Under the pieces are notes generated by a model that was not told where the DNA came from, did not search any database, and was given only the letters and a program-made list of their open reading frames with translations. Source: Uruburuella suis (lineage in GTDB: Bacteria > Pseudomonadota > Gammaproteobacteria > Burkholderiales > Neisseriaceae). From it: a DNA stretch of 64,000 nucleotides. Both the position numbers and the translations under genes were made by a program. The stretch is from positions 5,362-69,361 of the forward strand of contig NZ_SLXE01000015.1 of assembly GCF_004341385.1 (NCBI RefSeq). The letters are read 5' to 3'. Positions within the stretch are counted from its first letter, which is position 1. The number at the start of each line of letters is the position of its first letter. Below, one piece after another: positions 32,305 through 40,873 of this stretch.

Positions 32305-34771
32305 AATTCAAAAAAGCCCCATCAAATCGGGGATTAAGACCTCCGCTACACCCTCAGGCAGGTAGTGCTTGGAAATTCAAAAAAGCCCCATCAAATCGGG
32401 GATTAAGACTACTGCACGACTACCGTTCTTTCTGTCGCACTTCGAATTCAAAAAAGCCCCATCAAATCGGGGATTAAGACCGCGCATTGTCATACACCAG
32501 CGCATTGCCATACAATTCAAAAAAGCCCCATCAAATCGGGGATTAAGACGGTTGCGCCATTCCCATTTCGCATCTTCGATTTCAATTCAAAAAAGCCCCA
32601 TCAAATCGGGGATTAAGACATTTTGATGGTTTTGCTCATGCGGCGCGGCCTATAATTCAAAAAAGCCCCATCAAATCGGGGATTAAGACATCATACCCGT
32701 CTTCACCCATATAACTATATGAAAATTCAAAAAAGCCCCATCAAATCGGGGATTAAGACTGTTTTACTCATGGCTCTACTCGATAATTAAGAATTCAAAA
32801 AAGCCCCATCAAATCGGGGATTAAGACGAGTACTTCCTTCGCAGCCTCCAGCAAGCGTTCAAATTCAAAAAAGCCCCATCAAATCGGGGATTAAGACTCG
32901 GTCAATATTTCGGGTTGCTTTTTGCGTTCAAATTCAAAAAAGCTCCATCAAATCGGGGATTAAGACTGTGACATCCGTTTCAACTGAAACGTTCTTATGG
33001 AATTCAAAAAAGCCCCATCAAATCGGGGATTAAGACCTCGGGTTTCAGGCGGTATTCCATGTTGTCATAAAATTCAAAAAAGCCCCATCAAATCGGGGAT
33101 TAAGACAAATGTGGCCGTGACGGTCACACGAATACGCGTAAAATTCAAAAAAGCCCCATCAAATCGGGGATTAAGACTTAGGCGCTTTAGGCGCTGCCTT
33201 AGCGGCTGTAGAATTCAAAAAAGCCCCATCAAATCGGGGATTAAGACGTCACGGGCTCTCCATTGATGTACATCTCGGCAATTCAAAAAAGCCCCATCAA
33301 ATCGGGGATTAAGACATAGAGCGTCAAACCCTCCAGCGCTAGCTCCTGAATTCAAAAAAGCCCCATCAAATCGGGGATTAAGACTCCAAAGTTACTTCTA
33401 AGATCCTGTCGGTATAGAATTCAAAAAAGCCCCATCAAATCGGGGATTAAGACTATCAAGATGTCTACGATTGGCCTAAAGCGCGACAATTCAAAAAAGC
33501 CCCATCAAATCGGGGATTAAGACTGCGCGGATTGTTGTATTTTCCCGTTGATTCACAATTCAAAAAAGCCCCATCAAATCGGGGATTAAGACGCATCAAG
33601 CCCCTTGGCCTGCTCGTGTGCTTGCAATTCAAAAAAGCCCCATCAAATCGGGGATTAAGACGCATTTGGTTTTCTTTAACGCCATATTCTTTTAATTCAA
33701 AAAAGCCCCATCAAATCGGGGATTAAGACACATCATACCCGTCCTCACCCGTATCCCAGTAGGAATTCAAAAAAGCCCCATCAAATCGGGGATTAAGACG
33801 TAGTGGTTGATGCTGCTACCGTCCAAAGTTACCAATTCAAAAAAGCCCCATCAAATCGGGGATTAAGACGTAATTCTTTAGCAGCACTTACTGATTCCAT
33901 TTTCTAATTCAAAAAAGCCCCATCAAATCGGGGATTAAGACACCCGAAGCCCGGCTATGTTTTGGGTGCCGACGAAATTCAAAAAAGCCCCATCAAATCG
34001 GGGATTAAGACGTTGCTGGCCGCCGAATAGTGGCCTGTGTTGCAATTCAAAAAAGCCCCATCAAATCGGGGATTAAGACGCAGGCCGTCTGAATGGCAGG
34101 CTATGCCCTATCAATTCAAAAAAGCCCCATCAAATCGGGGATTAAGACTTTTATATTCCCTTCTTTAACGGTTGGTTTTAAAAATTCAAAAAAGCCCCAT
34201 CAAATCGGGGATTAAGACCCGATGCACTTGCCTATCGCGCGCGCATCGAGGAATTCAAAAAAGCCCCATCAAATCGGGGATTAAGACCGGTATTTTTTAT
34301 CTTCATCATATTGTTTTTGCAATTCAAAAAAGCCCCATCAAATCGGGGATTAAGACCCCATGCGGTTTCTCTTTTGTCGCACAAATCTTGTAATTCAAAA
34401 AAGCCCCATCAAATCGGGGATTAAGACGCATGCCACCGCCCAATATTGGCGCAAATGCCAAATTCAAAAAAGCCCCATCAAATCGGGGATTAAGACGCCA
34501 CGTCGGTGCTGGTGGCGGTGATTTTGCAATTCAAAAAAGCCCCATCAAATCGGGGATTAAGACACCTGAAAAAGATTGGCGCCGGTGAGCTTTTTGAATT
34601 CAAAAAAGCCCCATCAAATCGGGGATTAAGACGCATTGGCTCTACTCCATCAAAAAAGCCGCTATTCAATTCAAAAAAGCCCCATCAAATCGGGGATTAA
34701 GACAGAAAACTAACTCCGTCTGAGGTAAGATTAAAAATTCAAAAAAGCCCCATCAAATCGGGGATTAAGAC
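32305..34771 (+). CRISPR. CRISPR array, 36 repeats and 35 spacers
   Basis: 36-bp repeats begin AATTCAAAAAAG, contain a CCCC/GGGG stem around an 8-nt loop and end with ATTAAGAC, which would be the 8-nt crRNA 5' handle after Cas6 cleavage at the base of the stem. I counted 36 units, with spacers of 31-36 bp (mostly 33-34). All repeats look identical except the tenth (32931-32966), which reads AGCTCC instead of AGCCCC. After the last full repeat there is a spacer-length stretch (34772-34804) and then AATTC followed by unrelated AT-rich DNA, as if a terminal repeat had decayed. Spacer 26 contains an uptake sequence; spacers 6 and 21 are related. Confidence 0.98.
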
Positions 34772-35067
34772 TCGGGCGGCGGTTTCTTCTGCCAGCCCGG
34801 TTAAAATTCTTAAATTTTAAAAATGTTCAAGTTTTAATTGCCGCTTCTATAAGAAATAACAAACTGCCTGAAATATTTAGAACTTAATTGTTTGTTTTTA
34901 ATGTTTTATTTTTTCAGACGGCCTGAAAACACCGATAAAGAGAAAGCCGGCAAATTGATACAGATAACATTTATCTCACAAATTTGTATGGCTGGCGAAC
35001 GGCAAAATAAAGCCATATCATCGTGGATATGCAGTTTATTTGCTGCCGGTTTTCAGGAAATGATGCG
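34772..35067. other. AT-rich trailer and cas2 upstream region
   Basis: 296 bp with no gene. A degenerate spacer-repeat unit is followed by AT-rich DNA and an inverted uptake-sequence half-pair (TTTTTCAGACGGCCTGAAAA near 34911). A separate promoter for the cas2-cas1-cas2 genes probably lies between 34930 and 35050. Confidence 0.5.
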
Positions 35068-35343
35068 ATGAAAAGGCATTTATATTTATGGGCTTACGAT
35101 ATTTCCTGCAACCGTTCACGGCGGCAGGTGCGGGAAATTTTGCGCGGCTATGCGGTGGGCGGGCAGAAGTCGCTGTTTGAATGTTGGTTAACAGAGCGGG
35201 AATTGGCAGCTTTATGTGCAACGCTGCCGGCCTTACTCGGCAAAAATGACCGGCTGCAGGTGGTTCGTTTGAGCGAATCGGCACAGCCGTTTTTTTATGG
35301 TTGTGCGAAAAGTATGGCTTATGAGCCGTTTGTAATCGGATAG
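35068..35343 (+). CDS. cas2: Cas2 (first copy)
   Basis: 91 aa from MKRHLYLWAYDISCNRSRRQ, with AGGAAA eight bases before the ATG; the upstream ATG at 35023 is poorly supported. The ferredoxin-fold start with AYDIS carries the conserved Asp, and SRRQVREILRGYAVGGQKSLFECWL is the expected second strand and helix. Cas2 bridges two Cas1 dimers during spacer integration. It is 10 bp before cas1. It is only distantly similar to the second Cas2 downstream. Confidence 0.85.
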   Translation: MKRHLYLWAYDISCNRSRRQVREILRGYAVGGQKSLFECWLTERELAALCATLPALLGKNDRLQVVRLSESAQPFFYGCAKSMAYEPFVIG

Positions 35344-35353
35344 GGGGGAAGAG

Positions 35354-36361
35354 ATGGCAACTTTATTTATCGACCGCAAGGGCTTGTCGCTGCGAGTGGA
35401 TGGGGCGGCACTGGCATTTTATGATGGGGAAAAACGGGCGGGCACGGTGCCGCTTAAGGTGCTGGAGCGGGTGTGTATCCGGGGTGATTTGCAGCTTTCG
35501 GCTTCGGTGTTGGGCAAATTGGGTGAGCAGGGTGTGGGGGTGTTGGTGTTGAGCGGGCGCAAACGTGCGCCGGTGCTGCTGATGCCGAGCTTGCGGGTGG
35601 ATGCGCGGCGGCGGGTGGTGCAGTTGCGCTTGTCGGCGGATGAGGATTTCTGTTTGCAGGCTGCGCGTGGCTGGGTAGCGGCGAAAATCAGTGCTCAGGC
35701 GGCTTTGTTGGCGCGGTTGGCGGCGCGTGATGCGGTGCGCCAAGCGCGATTGGCGGCTGAGGAGCAGGTGTTGGCCAATGTGGCGGCGCAAATCGGCCGG
35801 GCTGCGGATTTGGCGGCCTTGCGTGGCTTGGAGGGGGCAGCGGCGGCGCATTATTTCGGTGGTTGGGGCAAGATATTGCCGGATTCGTGGGGCTTTTCGG
35901 GGCGCAACCGCAGGCCGCCGCGTGATGCGGTGAATGTGGTGCTGTCGCTGGGTTATACGATGCTGCATTTCGAGCTGGTGCGGCAGATTTATCTGGCGGG
36001 GCTGGATCCGTTTGTGGGCTTTTATCACGGGGTGGCGCACGGGCGGGAATCGCTGGCGTCGGATTTGCTGGAGCCGATGCGGCCTATTTATGATGAATGG
36101 GCGCTGGCTTTATTGGCCGATGGCGTGCTGCGGCCGGAGGATTTTTCGATGCGCGGCGAGGGGTGTCAAATGGGCAAGGCGGGTAGATTGCGCTTTTATG
36201 GGGCGTTTGAAACAGCGGCAAAAGGCTGGCGGCCTTTGATGTATCGTGCCTGCATGGATTTGCTCTCGGCTTTGGGCGCAGCTGCGGGTGAAACGGAGGG
36301 ATTTGTGCCGTCTGAACTGATGATATTGGAGCGGGAAGATGCGTTGGCTGATTGCGTATGA
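35354..36361 (+). CDS. cas1: Cas1 integrase
   Basis: 335 aa. The N-terminal beta domain (MATLFIDRKGLSLRVDGAAL, then VCIRGDLQLSASVLGKLGEQ) is followed by the alpha-helical catalytic domain. Metal ligands are Glu in GLEGAAAAHYFGG, His in GFYHGVAHGRESLASDLLEP and the Asp/Glu of the same motif. It integrates new spacers with Cas2. The base and codon use (many GTG, TTG, GCG) differs from the csm genes and from card1. One uptake-sequence core is present near 36308. Its end overlaps the second cas2 by 23 bp. Confidence 0.93.
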   Translation: MATLFIDRKGLSLRVDGAALAFYDGEKRAGTVPLKVLERVCIRGDLQLSASVLGKLGEQGVGVLVLSGRKRAPVLLMPSLRVDARRRVVQLRLSADEDFCLQAARGWVAAKISAQAALLARLAARDAVRQARLAAEEQVLANVAAQIGRAADLAALRGLEGAAAAHYFGGWGKILPDSWGFSGRNRRPPRDAVNVVLSLGYTMLHFELVRQIYLAGLDPFVGFYHGVAHGRESLASDLLEPMRPIYDEWALALLADGVLRPEDFSMRGEGCQMGKAGRLRFYGAFETAAKGWRPLMYRACMDLLSALGAAAGETEGFVPSELMILEREDALADCV

Positions 36362-36608
36362 TGTGGTAAAACCGGCGCGTTTGCAGCGGATATACCGTTT
36401 GCTGTGCGGCCATGCGCTGCCTTTTCAGGAGAGTGTGTTTCTGCTGCGCGGAACGCAGGCGGATTTTGAGGTGTGTATGGCGGCCTTGTTGCCGCTGCTG
36501 CATTGGCAGAAGGATGATTTACGGGTGTATCCGCTGCCTAAGGGCGGTTTGTGCAAGGCTTTGGGAAAGGCGGGGCTGCCGGATGGTGTGTGGCTGCATG
36601 GGCAATGA
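36339..36608 (+). CDS. cas2: Cas2 (second copy)
   Basis: 89 aa, starting MRWLIAYDVVKPARLQRIYR inside the end of cas1. The conserved Asp (AYDV) and following helix, SVFLLRGTQADFE strand and DLRVYPLPKGG segment fit Cas2. It is as long as the first Cas2 but shares little sequence with it. A cas2-cas1-cas2 arrangement is unusual; the two could form a heterodimer or work in alternation. Confidence 0.8.
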   Translation: MRWLIAYDVVKPARLQRIYRLLCGHALPFQESVFLLRGTQADFEVCMAALLPLLHWQKDDLRVYPLPKGGLCKALGKAGLPDGVWLHGQ

Positions 36609-36827
36609 GCAAACAAAGTTGTGCAACTTTCACGCCGGTGTTTTGTTGGGGATAATGTATTTTGTCAGTTCGCATCAAAGGGAGATTATCAAGGTCGTTA
36701 TTGGTCGCAGTATGCGCTATTAAGCGCAAACGCGGGTAGCCGGTAGCAACAGGCTTTGGGGCGGTGCGGTACCTGAAAACTATTTTTCAGAGTATCAAGG
36801 CTTTTCAGCAGAGAATTGGGTAATAAT
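36609..36827. other. Gap between the second cas2 and csx16
   Basis: About 220 bp. No gene is evident. It contains a short perfect palindrome AAAGTTGTGCAACTTT at 36614-36629 without a following T run. Confidence 0.4.
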
Positions 36828-37121
36828 ATGACGGTTTATTTTGTGTCGCGCCATGAAGGCGCAGTTGCGTGGATTAAACAGCAGCCGCAATGGCAGGTGG
36901 ATGTGTTTGTGCGCCATTTTAATCCGGCCGATATTGCGGTGGGCGATGTGGTGCTGGGCACGCTGCCGCTGCATTTGGCGGCAGAGGTATGTGCACGCGG
37001 TGCGATGTTTTATTTTTTAACGCTGCCGCAAACGGCCGATGGGCGTGGTTTGGAATATTCTGCCGAGGAAATGCAGCAGATGGGCTGCGGCTTGCAATGT
37101 TTTGAGGTGCGGGCGTTGTAG
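36828..37121 (+). CDS. csx16: CRISPR-associated protein Csx16
   Basis: 97 aa from MTVYFVSRHEGAVAWIKQQP. It matches the Csx16 (VVA1548) family: VYFVSRHxGAVxW, VFVRHFNPADIAVGDVVLGTLPLHLAAEVCARGA (here in one run), and a C-terminal MQQMGCGLQCFEVRAL. Csx16 accompanies type III systems with CARF effectors; it has been proposed to be a ring nuclease that degrades cyclic oligoadenylate, which would fit beside card1 and the NE0113 gene. Only weak Shine-Dalgarno sequence precedes it. Confidence 0.85.
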   Translation: MTVYFVSRHEGAVAWIKQQPQWQVDVFVRHFNPADIAVGDVVLGTLPLHLAAEVCARGAMFYFLTLPQTADGRGLEYSAEEMQQMGCGLQCFEVRAL

Positions 37122-37152
37122 GCCGCCTGAAAGAGAATAAAGGAAGAAAATC

Positions 37153-38295
37153 ATGAGAAATTTTGATGTGCATGTGTGTTTGGTGTCTAAGCAGCCGTTG
37201 CCTAATTTGATTCCGATATTGGTTTCCGACCCGAAACCGAAAGAGGTGATTTTGTTGGTCAGCCATGAAATGAATGAGCGCGCCGGCTGGCTGGAAACGG
37301 TGTTAAAAACATATCATATTCATGTATCGAAAGTTTCAATTGCTGATTCTTATGATAAAGAAGCTTTGGAAAATCAAATGCTTGATTTGAAATTGTTTGA
37401 AAATTATACAAGTCAGAATATTTTGATGAATATTACCGGCGGCACCAAGTTGATGGCCATCAGTGCTTATAGCGTGTTTTCCGCCAATGATTCAGTCTGT
37501 GCTTATTTTGTGGAGCGCAGCAATGAGTTGGTCTATTTGGATCAGGCGGGGCAAAAGTTTGTTTTAGAGCCGAAATTGAAAATTAAAGATATTTTGTTGG
37601 CGCATGGTTATGAGTTAGTGGGCAAGCCGTTGCAGCAATTGCCGATGAATAAGCCGCATTTGACTAGAGAGTTGGTTCAAGGCGACTTCGGTTCGGCGAT
37701 TTCGGCTATCAACGGTGTGATATCGGATAAAAAGTTAACGGCAGATTTTCCGGAAAAAGGTGATAAGGAGCGGATTAAAACGGTTTTGGATAAATTTGAG
37801 CGTGAAGGATTGCTGCAATATGATTTGCAGCAGATTACCTTTACTGATAAGGCGGCTTTGAAATATGTCCATGGTGGCTGGCTGGAAGAGCACGTTTTAT
37901 CGGCTGTTAAGGACATCAAGGGATTGCAGGACTATGCCTTGGGCGGCGAAATCATCAAGCTGGGGGCGACCGCTTCAAAACAAAAACAAGATGGAAAAGC
38001 GGACAACGAGCTGGATGTTATTGTTTTGATGAATAATAATTTACATATTATTGAGTGTAAAACGGTAAATTATACAAGTCCTTTCAATAAGGGAGAGGGA
38101 AACAATGTGATTTACCGTTTGCAGGCTTTTCAAGAGCAGGAATTGGGCGGTTTGAAAACCAAAGTGGCGTTGGTGTCTTATCGTGATTTGGACGAACCAA
38201 CCAAAAAGCGTGCAAAGGACAATCAAATCCCCTGTTATGAATCTAGGAATATAGTGAATCTGAAGAACAATTTGGAAGCTTGGCTGAAAAAATAG
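37153..38295 (+). CDS. card1: Card1/Can2-type CARF nuclease
   Basis: 380 aa, about the length of Card1. CARF domain residues ~1-150 with the ligand-contacting NITGGTKLMAISAY at 93-106, a middle helical/wHTH-like part (~170-240), and a C-terminal PD-(D/E)xK nuclease (~245-380) with NELDVIVL (Asp288) and LHIIECKT (Glu301-x-Lys303). Known relatives are activated by cyclic tetra-adenylate and cut single-stranded RNA and/or DNA, causing dormancy. AAGGAAG precedes the ATG. Base composition is AT-richer than the neighbouring cas1. The end overlaps the following frame, but the next probable start is 11 bp downstream. Confidence 0.9.
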   Translation: MRNFDVHVCLVSKQPLPNLIPILVSDPKPKEVILLVSHEMNERAGWLETVLKTYHIHVSKVSIADSYDKEALENQMLDLKLFENYTSQNILMNITGGTKLMAISAYSVFSANDSVCAYFVERSNELVYLDQAGQKFVLEPKLKIKDILLAHGYELVGKPLQQLPMNKPHLTRELVQGDFGSAISAINGVISDKKLTADFPEKGDKERIKTVLDKFEREGLLQYDLQQITFTDKAALKYVHGGWLEEHVLSAVKDIKGLQDYALGGEIIKLGATASKQKQDGKADNELDVIVLMNNNLHIIECKTVNYTSPFNKGEGNNVIYRLQAFQEQELGGLKTKVALVSYRDLDEPTKKRAKDNQIPCYESRNIVNLKNNLEAWLKK

Positions 38296-38306
38296 AGCAG
38301 ACTTTA

Positions 38307-39446
38307 ATGGATATTAAACAAAAAATCCTTGTTGCGGTTACGGGAATGTCGCCGCAAATCGTAACCGAAACGCTTTATGCGCTGCACACGCAACACCAAT
38401 GGCTGCCTGAAGAAATCCATGTGCTGACCACGCAGACGGGGGCGGAAAATATTATCGGTTCTCTGCTGGGTGAGAACGGCTTTTTCAGGCGCCTGTGTGC
38501 GGAATATGCTTTGCCTGCTATCCGTTTCGATACGGATTGTATTCACGTGATTCAGGGGGAAACAGGTGAGCCGTTGGCGGATATCCGTTCGCCGGGGGAA
38601 AACAATCTGGCGGCCGATCAGATTGTACGTTTTATTTATGATCTGTGTGCCGATGAGCAAACCGAATTGCACGTGTCGATTGCCGGTGGCCGCAAGTCGA
38701 TGGGGTTTTATATCGGCTATGCGTTGTCGCTGTTCGGGCGGCGGCAAGACAGGCTCTCACACGTATTGGTGGAGGAGGCCTTCGAGCAAAACCGTGAATT
38801 TTTCTACCCGCCCAAACATAGCACACCGCTGAATACGGAACGCTTTGGTATGCGTGATGCGGCAAAGGCGCAGGTAATGTTGGCCGATATTCCGTTTGTA
38901 CGAATGCGCGAGGGTATGCCTAAATTGGCTTTGGCCGACAATTGGAATTTTTCACGGGCAGTGGCGCTCACGCAGCAAAGCCTGAGTGATTTCAGCTTGG
39001 TGGTTGATTGTTCAAGCATGAGTATTATTTGTAGTGGCTCAAAACCGATTAAGCTGGATGTACAACACTTCAGCCTCTACAAAACTATGGCCGAGTTTAA
39101 ACAGGAAGGCTTGGCTTGCGCGGTTGGAGATAAGCAATTACTGGAACGATACTGGAAAAATTACTGTGGGTTTAAACCAGGTTGGCAGAGCCACAGTAAG
39201 CAGATACAAGAGGATATCAACAAGGCAAGAAAAGAATTTGACAAAGAATTATTTCTCGACGAAAAGCCAAAAATGGAGCGGATTTTTCATGAGAGTAAAT
39301 CACGCATCAAAAAGAAATTGGAATCGCATTTGAACGATTATGCCCGATATTATGAGATTGAAAGCCGGGGTGGCAATAGCCAGAAACAATATCAATTGGC
39401 TACGCCGAAAGAAAACATCCAGATAGTGGGTTTGAAAAAAAGCTAG
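38307..39446 (+). CDS. NE0113-family CARF protein (annotated in databases as ring-nuclease/Csm6-like)
   Basis: 379 aa from MDIKQKILVAVTGMSPQIVT. An in-frame TTG at 38280 overlaps card1. Residues ~5-200 follow the NE0113 family closely: AVTGMSPQIVTETLYAL, EIHVLTTQTGAENI, LHVSIAGGRKSMGFYIGYALSLFGRR (split here), DRLSHVLVEEAFE and FFYPP. This is a CARF-like domain that should bind cyclic oligoadenylate. The C-terminal part (KPIKLDVQHFSLYKTMAEF onward) looks like a winged helix followed by a charged helical region. I see no R-x4-6-H HEPN motif, so an RNase activity like classic Csm6 is not supported; a ring nuclease or regulator is more likely. Confidence 0.75.
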   Translation: MDIKQKILVAVTGMSPQIVTETLYALHTQHQWLPEEIHVLTTQTGAENIIGSLLGENGFFRRLCAEYALPAIRFDTDCIHVIQGETGEPLADIRSPGENNLAADQIVRFIYDLCADEQTELHVSIAGGRKSMGFYIGYALSLFGRRQDRLSHVLVEEAFEQNREFFYPPKHSTPLNTERFGMRDAAKAQVMLADIPFVRMREGMPKLALADNWNFSRAVALTQQSLSDFSLVVDCSSMSIICSGSKPIKLDVQHFSLYKTMAEFKQEGLACAVGDKQLLERYWKNYCGFKPGWQSHSKQIQEDINKARKEFDKELFLDEKPKMERIFHESKSRIKKKLESHLNDYARYYEIESRGGNSQKQYQLATPKENIQIVGLKKS

Positions 39447-39599
39447 CCGTATAAACCAAACCGGGAGTATTTAAAAATCGGGAATGTTTAAAAATCTGTG
39501 TCAATCCACTAAACTTGTTCCAACAGGGGACAACACATGAACAAACCCGCCTTCGCGGGTGCGACGGGTATCCGGTTTTGTAAAGGTCTCATCCTGCCA

Positions 39600-39648
39600 A
39601 GCCAAAGGCCGTCTGAAACGTTTCAGACGGCCTCATCTTTGCCAATTC
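39600..39648. terminator. Uptake-sequence hairpin downstream of dusC
   Basis: AAAGGCCGTCTGAAACG / CGTTTCAGACGGCCT inverted pair just before the dusC stop. The preceding 150 bp (39447-39600) holds no gene; it has one small ACCCGCCTTCGCGGGT hairpin. Confidence 0.65.
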
Positions 39649-39656
39649 AACCAAGC

Positions 39657-40613
39657 TTAATCAAATGCAAACTGCGCCAGCGCGCGCTTCACTTCATCGG
39701 CTTCTTTCAGGGTGCGTATGCCGTCAAACACTTCCTGCGCCTGCGGATACACGCGCTTCATCATGCCCAGCCATTGCTTCAGCCGCGCCACCGGATATTT
39801 ATTGTTGGCTTCTTTGGCCAAACACAAATCGAAAAAAAGCCGTATCCAGCCCATAATTTCGGCAAAATCTGCCTCTTCCACCGCGCCGCCTTGCGTATAT
39901 TGGCGGATTTGGCGCGCCAAATCGGGGCGCATCACCGCGCCGCGCCCGAGCATAATGCGCTCGCAGCCGCTCTCTTGCCGGATGGCCAGATAATCTTGCA
40001 GGGTAAACACATCGCCGTTGGCAATCACCGGTATCGCCACCGCATCGCGGATTTTGCGCACCCAAATCCAGTGCGCCGGCGGCTCGTAGCCCTCCACTTT
40101 GGTGCGCGCATGCACCGCCAGCGCCGAAGCGCCGCCCTCGGCAATGGCCAGCGCATTTTCCAGCGCCAGCGATTTATCTTCAAAACCCAGGCGCATTTTG
40201 GCGCTGAGCGCGATGTGTTCGGGCAGCGCCGTGCGCAGGGTTTTCACAATATGGTAAATGCGCTGCGGCTCTTTGAGCAGCACCGCCCCGCCCTGATGCT
40301 TGTTTACCGTGGGCGCGGGGCAGCCGAAATTCAAATCGATTTTGTCGGCACCGAAGCGCACCGCTTCGAGCGCATTGGCCGCCATGTTTTCCGCATCGCT
40401 GCCCAAAAGTTGCACCGTGCACGGCACACCGGCAAAAGTGCGGTTGCCCTGCGCGATTTCCGGCACATATTTCAGCCAGGTCGGGCGCGAATGCACGGTG
40501 TGTGTGATGCGCACAAATTCGCTCACACATTCGTCAAACCCGCCGATGCGCGTAAGCAAATCGCGCATCACGTCATCCACCAAGCCCTGCATGGGCGCCA
40601 AAATCAATTGCAT
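39657..40613 (-). CDS. dusC: tRNA-dihydrouridine(16) synthase
   Basis: 318 aa, flavoprotein that reduces U16 in tRNA. It starts MQLILAPMQGLVDDVMRDLL, as DusC does, and has the catalytic Cys in DLNFGCPAPTVNKHQGGA, AVHARTKVEGY (FMN/tRNA contacts), IPVIANGDVF and MLGRGAVMRPDLARQI. The C-terminal domain has VARLKQWLGMMKRVYP, typical of DusC rather than DusA or DusB. Stand-alone gene. Confidence 0.93.
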   Translation of the reverse strand: MQLILAPMQGLVDDVMRDLLTRIGGFDECVSEFVRITHTVHSRPTWLKYVPEIAQGNRTFAGVPCTVQLLGSDAENMAANALEAVRFGADKIDLNFGCPAPTVNKHQGGAVLLKEPQRIYHIVKTLRTALPEHIALSAKMRLGFEDKSLALENALAIAEGGASALAVHARTKVEGYEPPAHWIWVRKIRDAVAIPVIANGDVFTLQDYLAIRQESGCERIMLGRGAVMRPDLARQIRQYTQGGAVEEADFAEIMGWIRLFFDLCLAKEANNKYPVARLKQWLGMMKRVYPQAQEVFDGIRTLKEADEVKRALAQFAFD

Positions 40614-40717
40614 AGAAACGGTAGGCCGTCTGAAACGGCAGCTTAAACATAAAAGCCGTATTGTACCGTTGTATCGGCTGGGTTACACTTTCATTTTCAA
40701 CCCCCGCATGGCCGGCC

Positions 40718-40864
40718 ATGAAAACCGTGCTGTTTGCCCTGATGTTGATGGCCGCTTTTGCTGCCGGCATGTATACCGAGCGTTTTTTGGCACAAGATGC
40801 CTGCCTCGACCAAGGCGGCGTTTATCAACACAATAATTGCCGCACCGAACCACCCCAGCCTTAG
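40718..40864 (+). CDS. Small exported or membrane-anchored protein (48 aa)
   Basis: MKTVLFALMLMAAFAAGMYT forms a signal peptide or membrane anchor, followed by a short hydrophilic tail with two Cys (QDACLDQGGVYQHNNC). It lies 9 bp upstream of the nucleoside hydrolase gene on the same strand and may be co-transcribed. I do not recognise the family. An upstream in-frame start at 40661 exists but lacks support. Confidence 0.55.
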   Translation: MKTVLFALMLMAAFAAGMYTERFLAQDACLDQGGVYQHNNCRTEPPQP

Positions 40865-40873
40865 GAAATCAAT

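Noticed and set aside
32369..34700. Short open frames across the CRISPR array
   Set aside because: They are translations of repeat units (KKAPSNRGL, QKSPIKSGIK) and not genes.
38307..39446. Calling the NE0113 protein a HEPN RNase Csm6
   Set aside because: No R-x4-6-H motif is visible in the C-terminal part; the nearest Arg and His have the wrong spacing.
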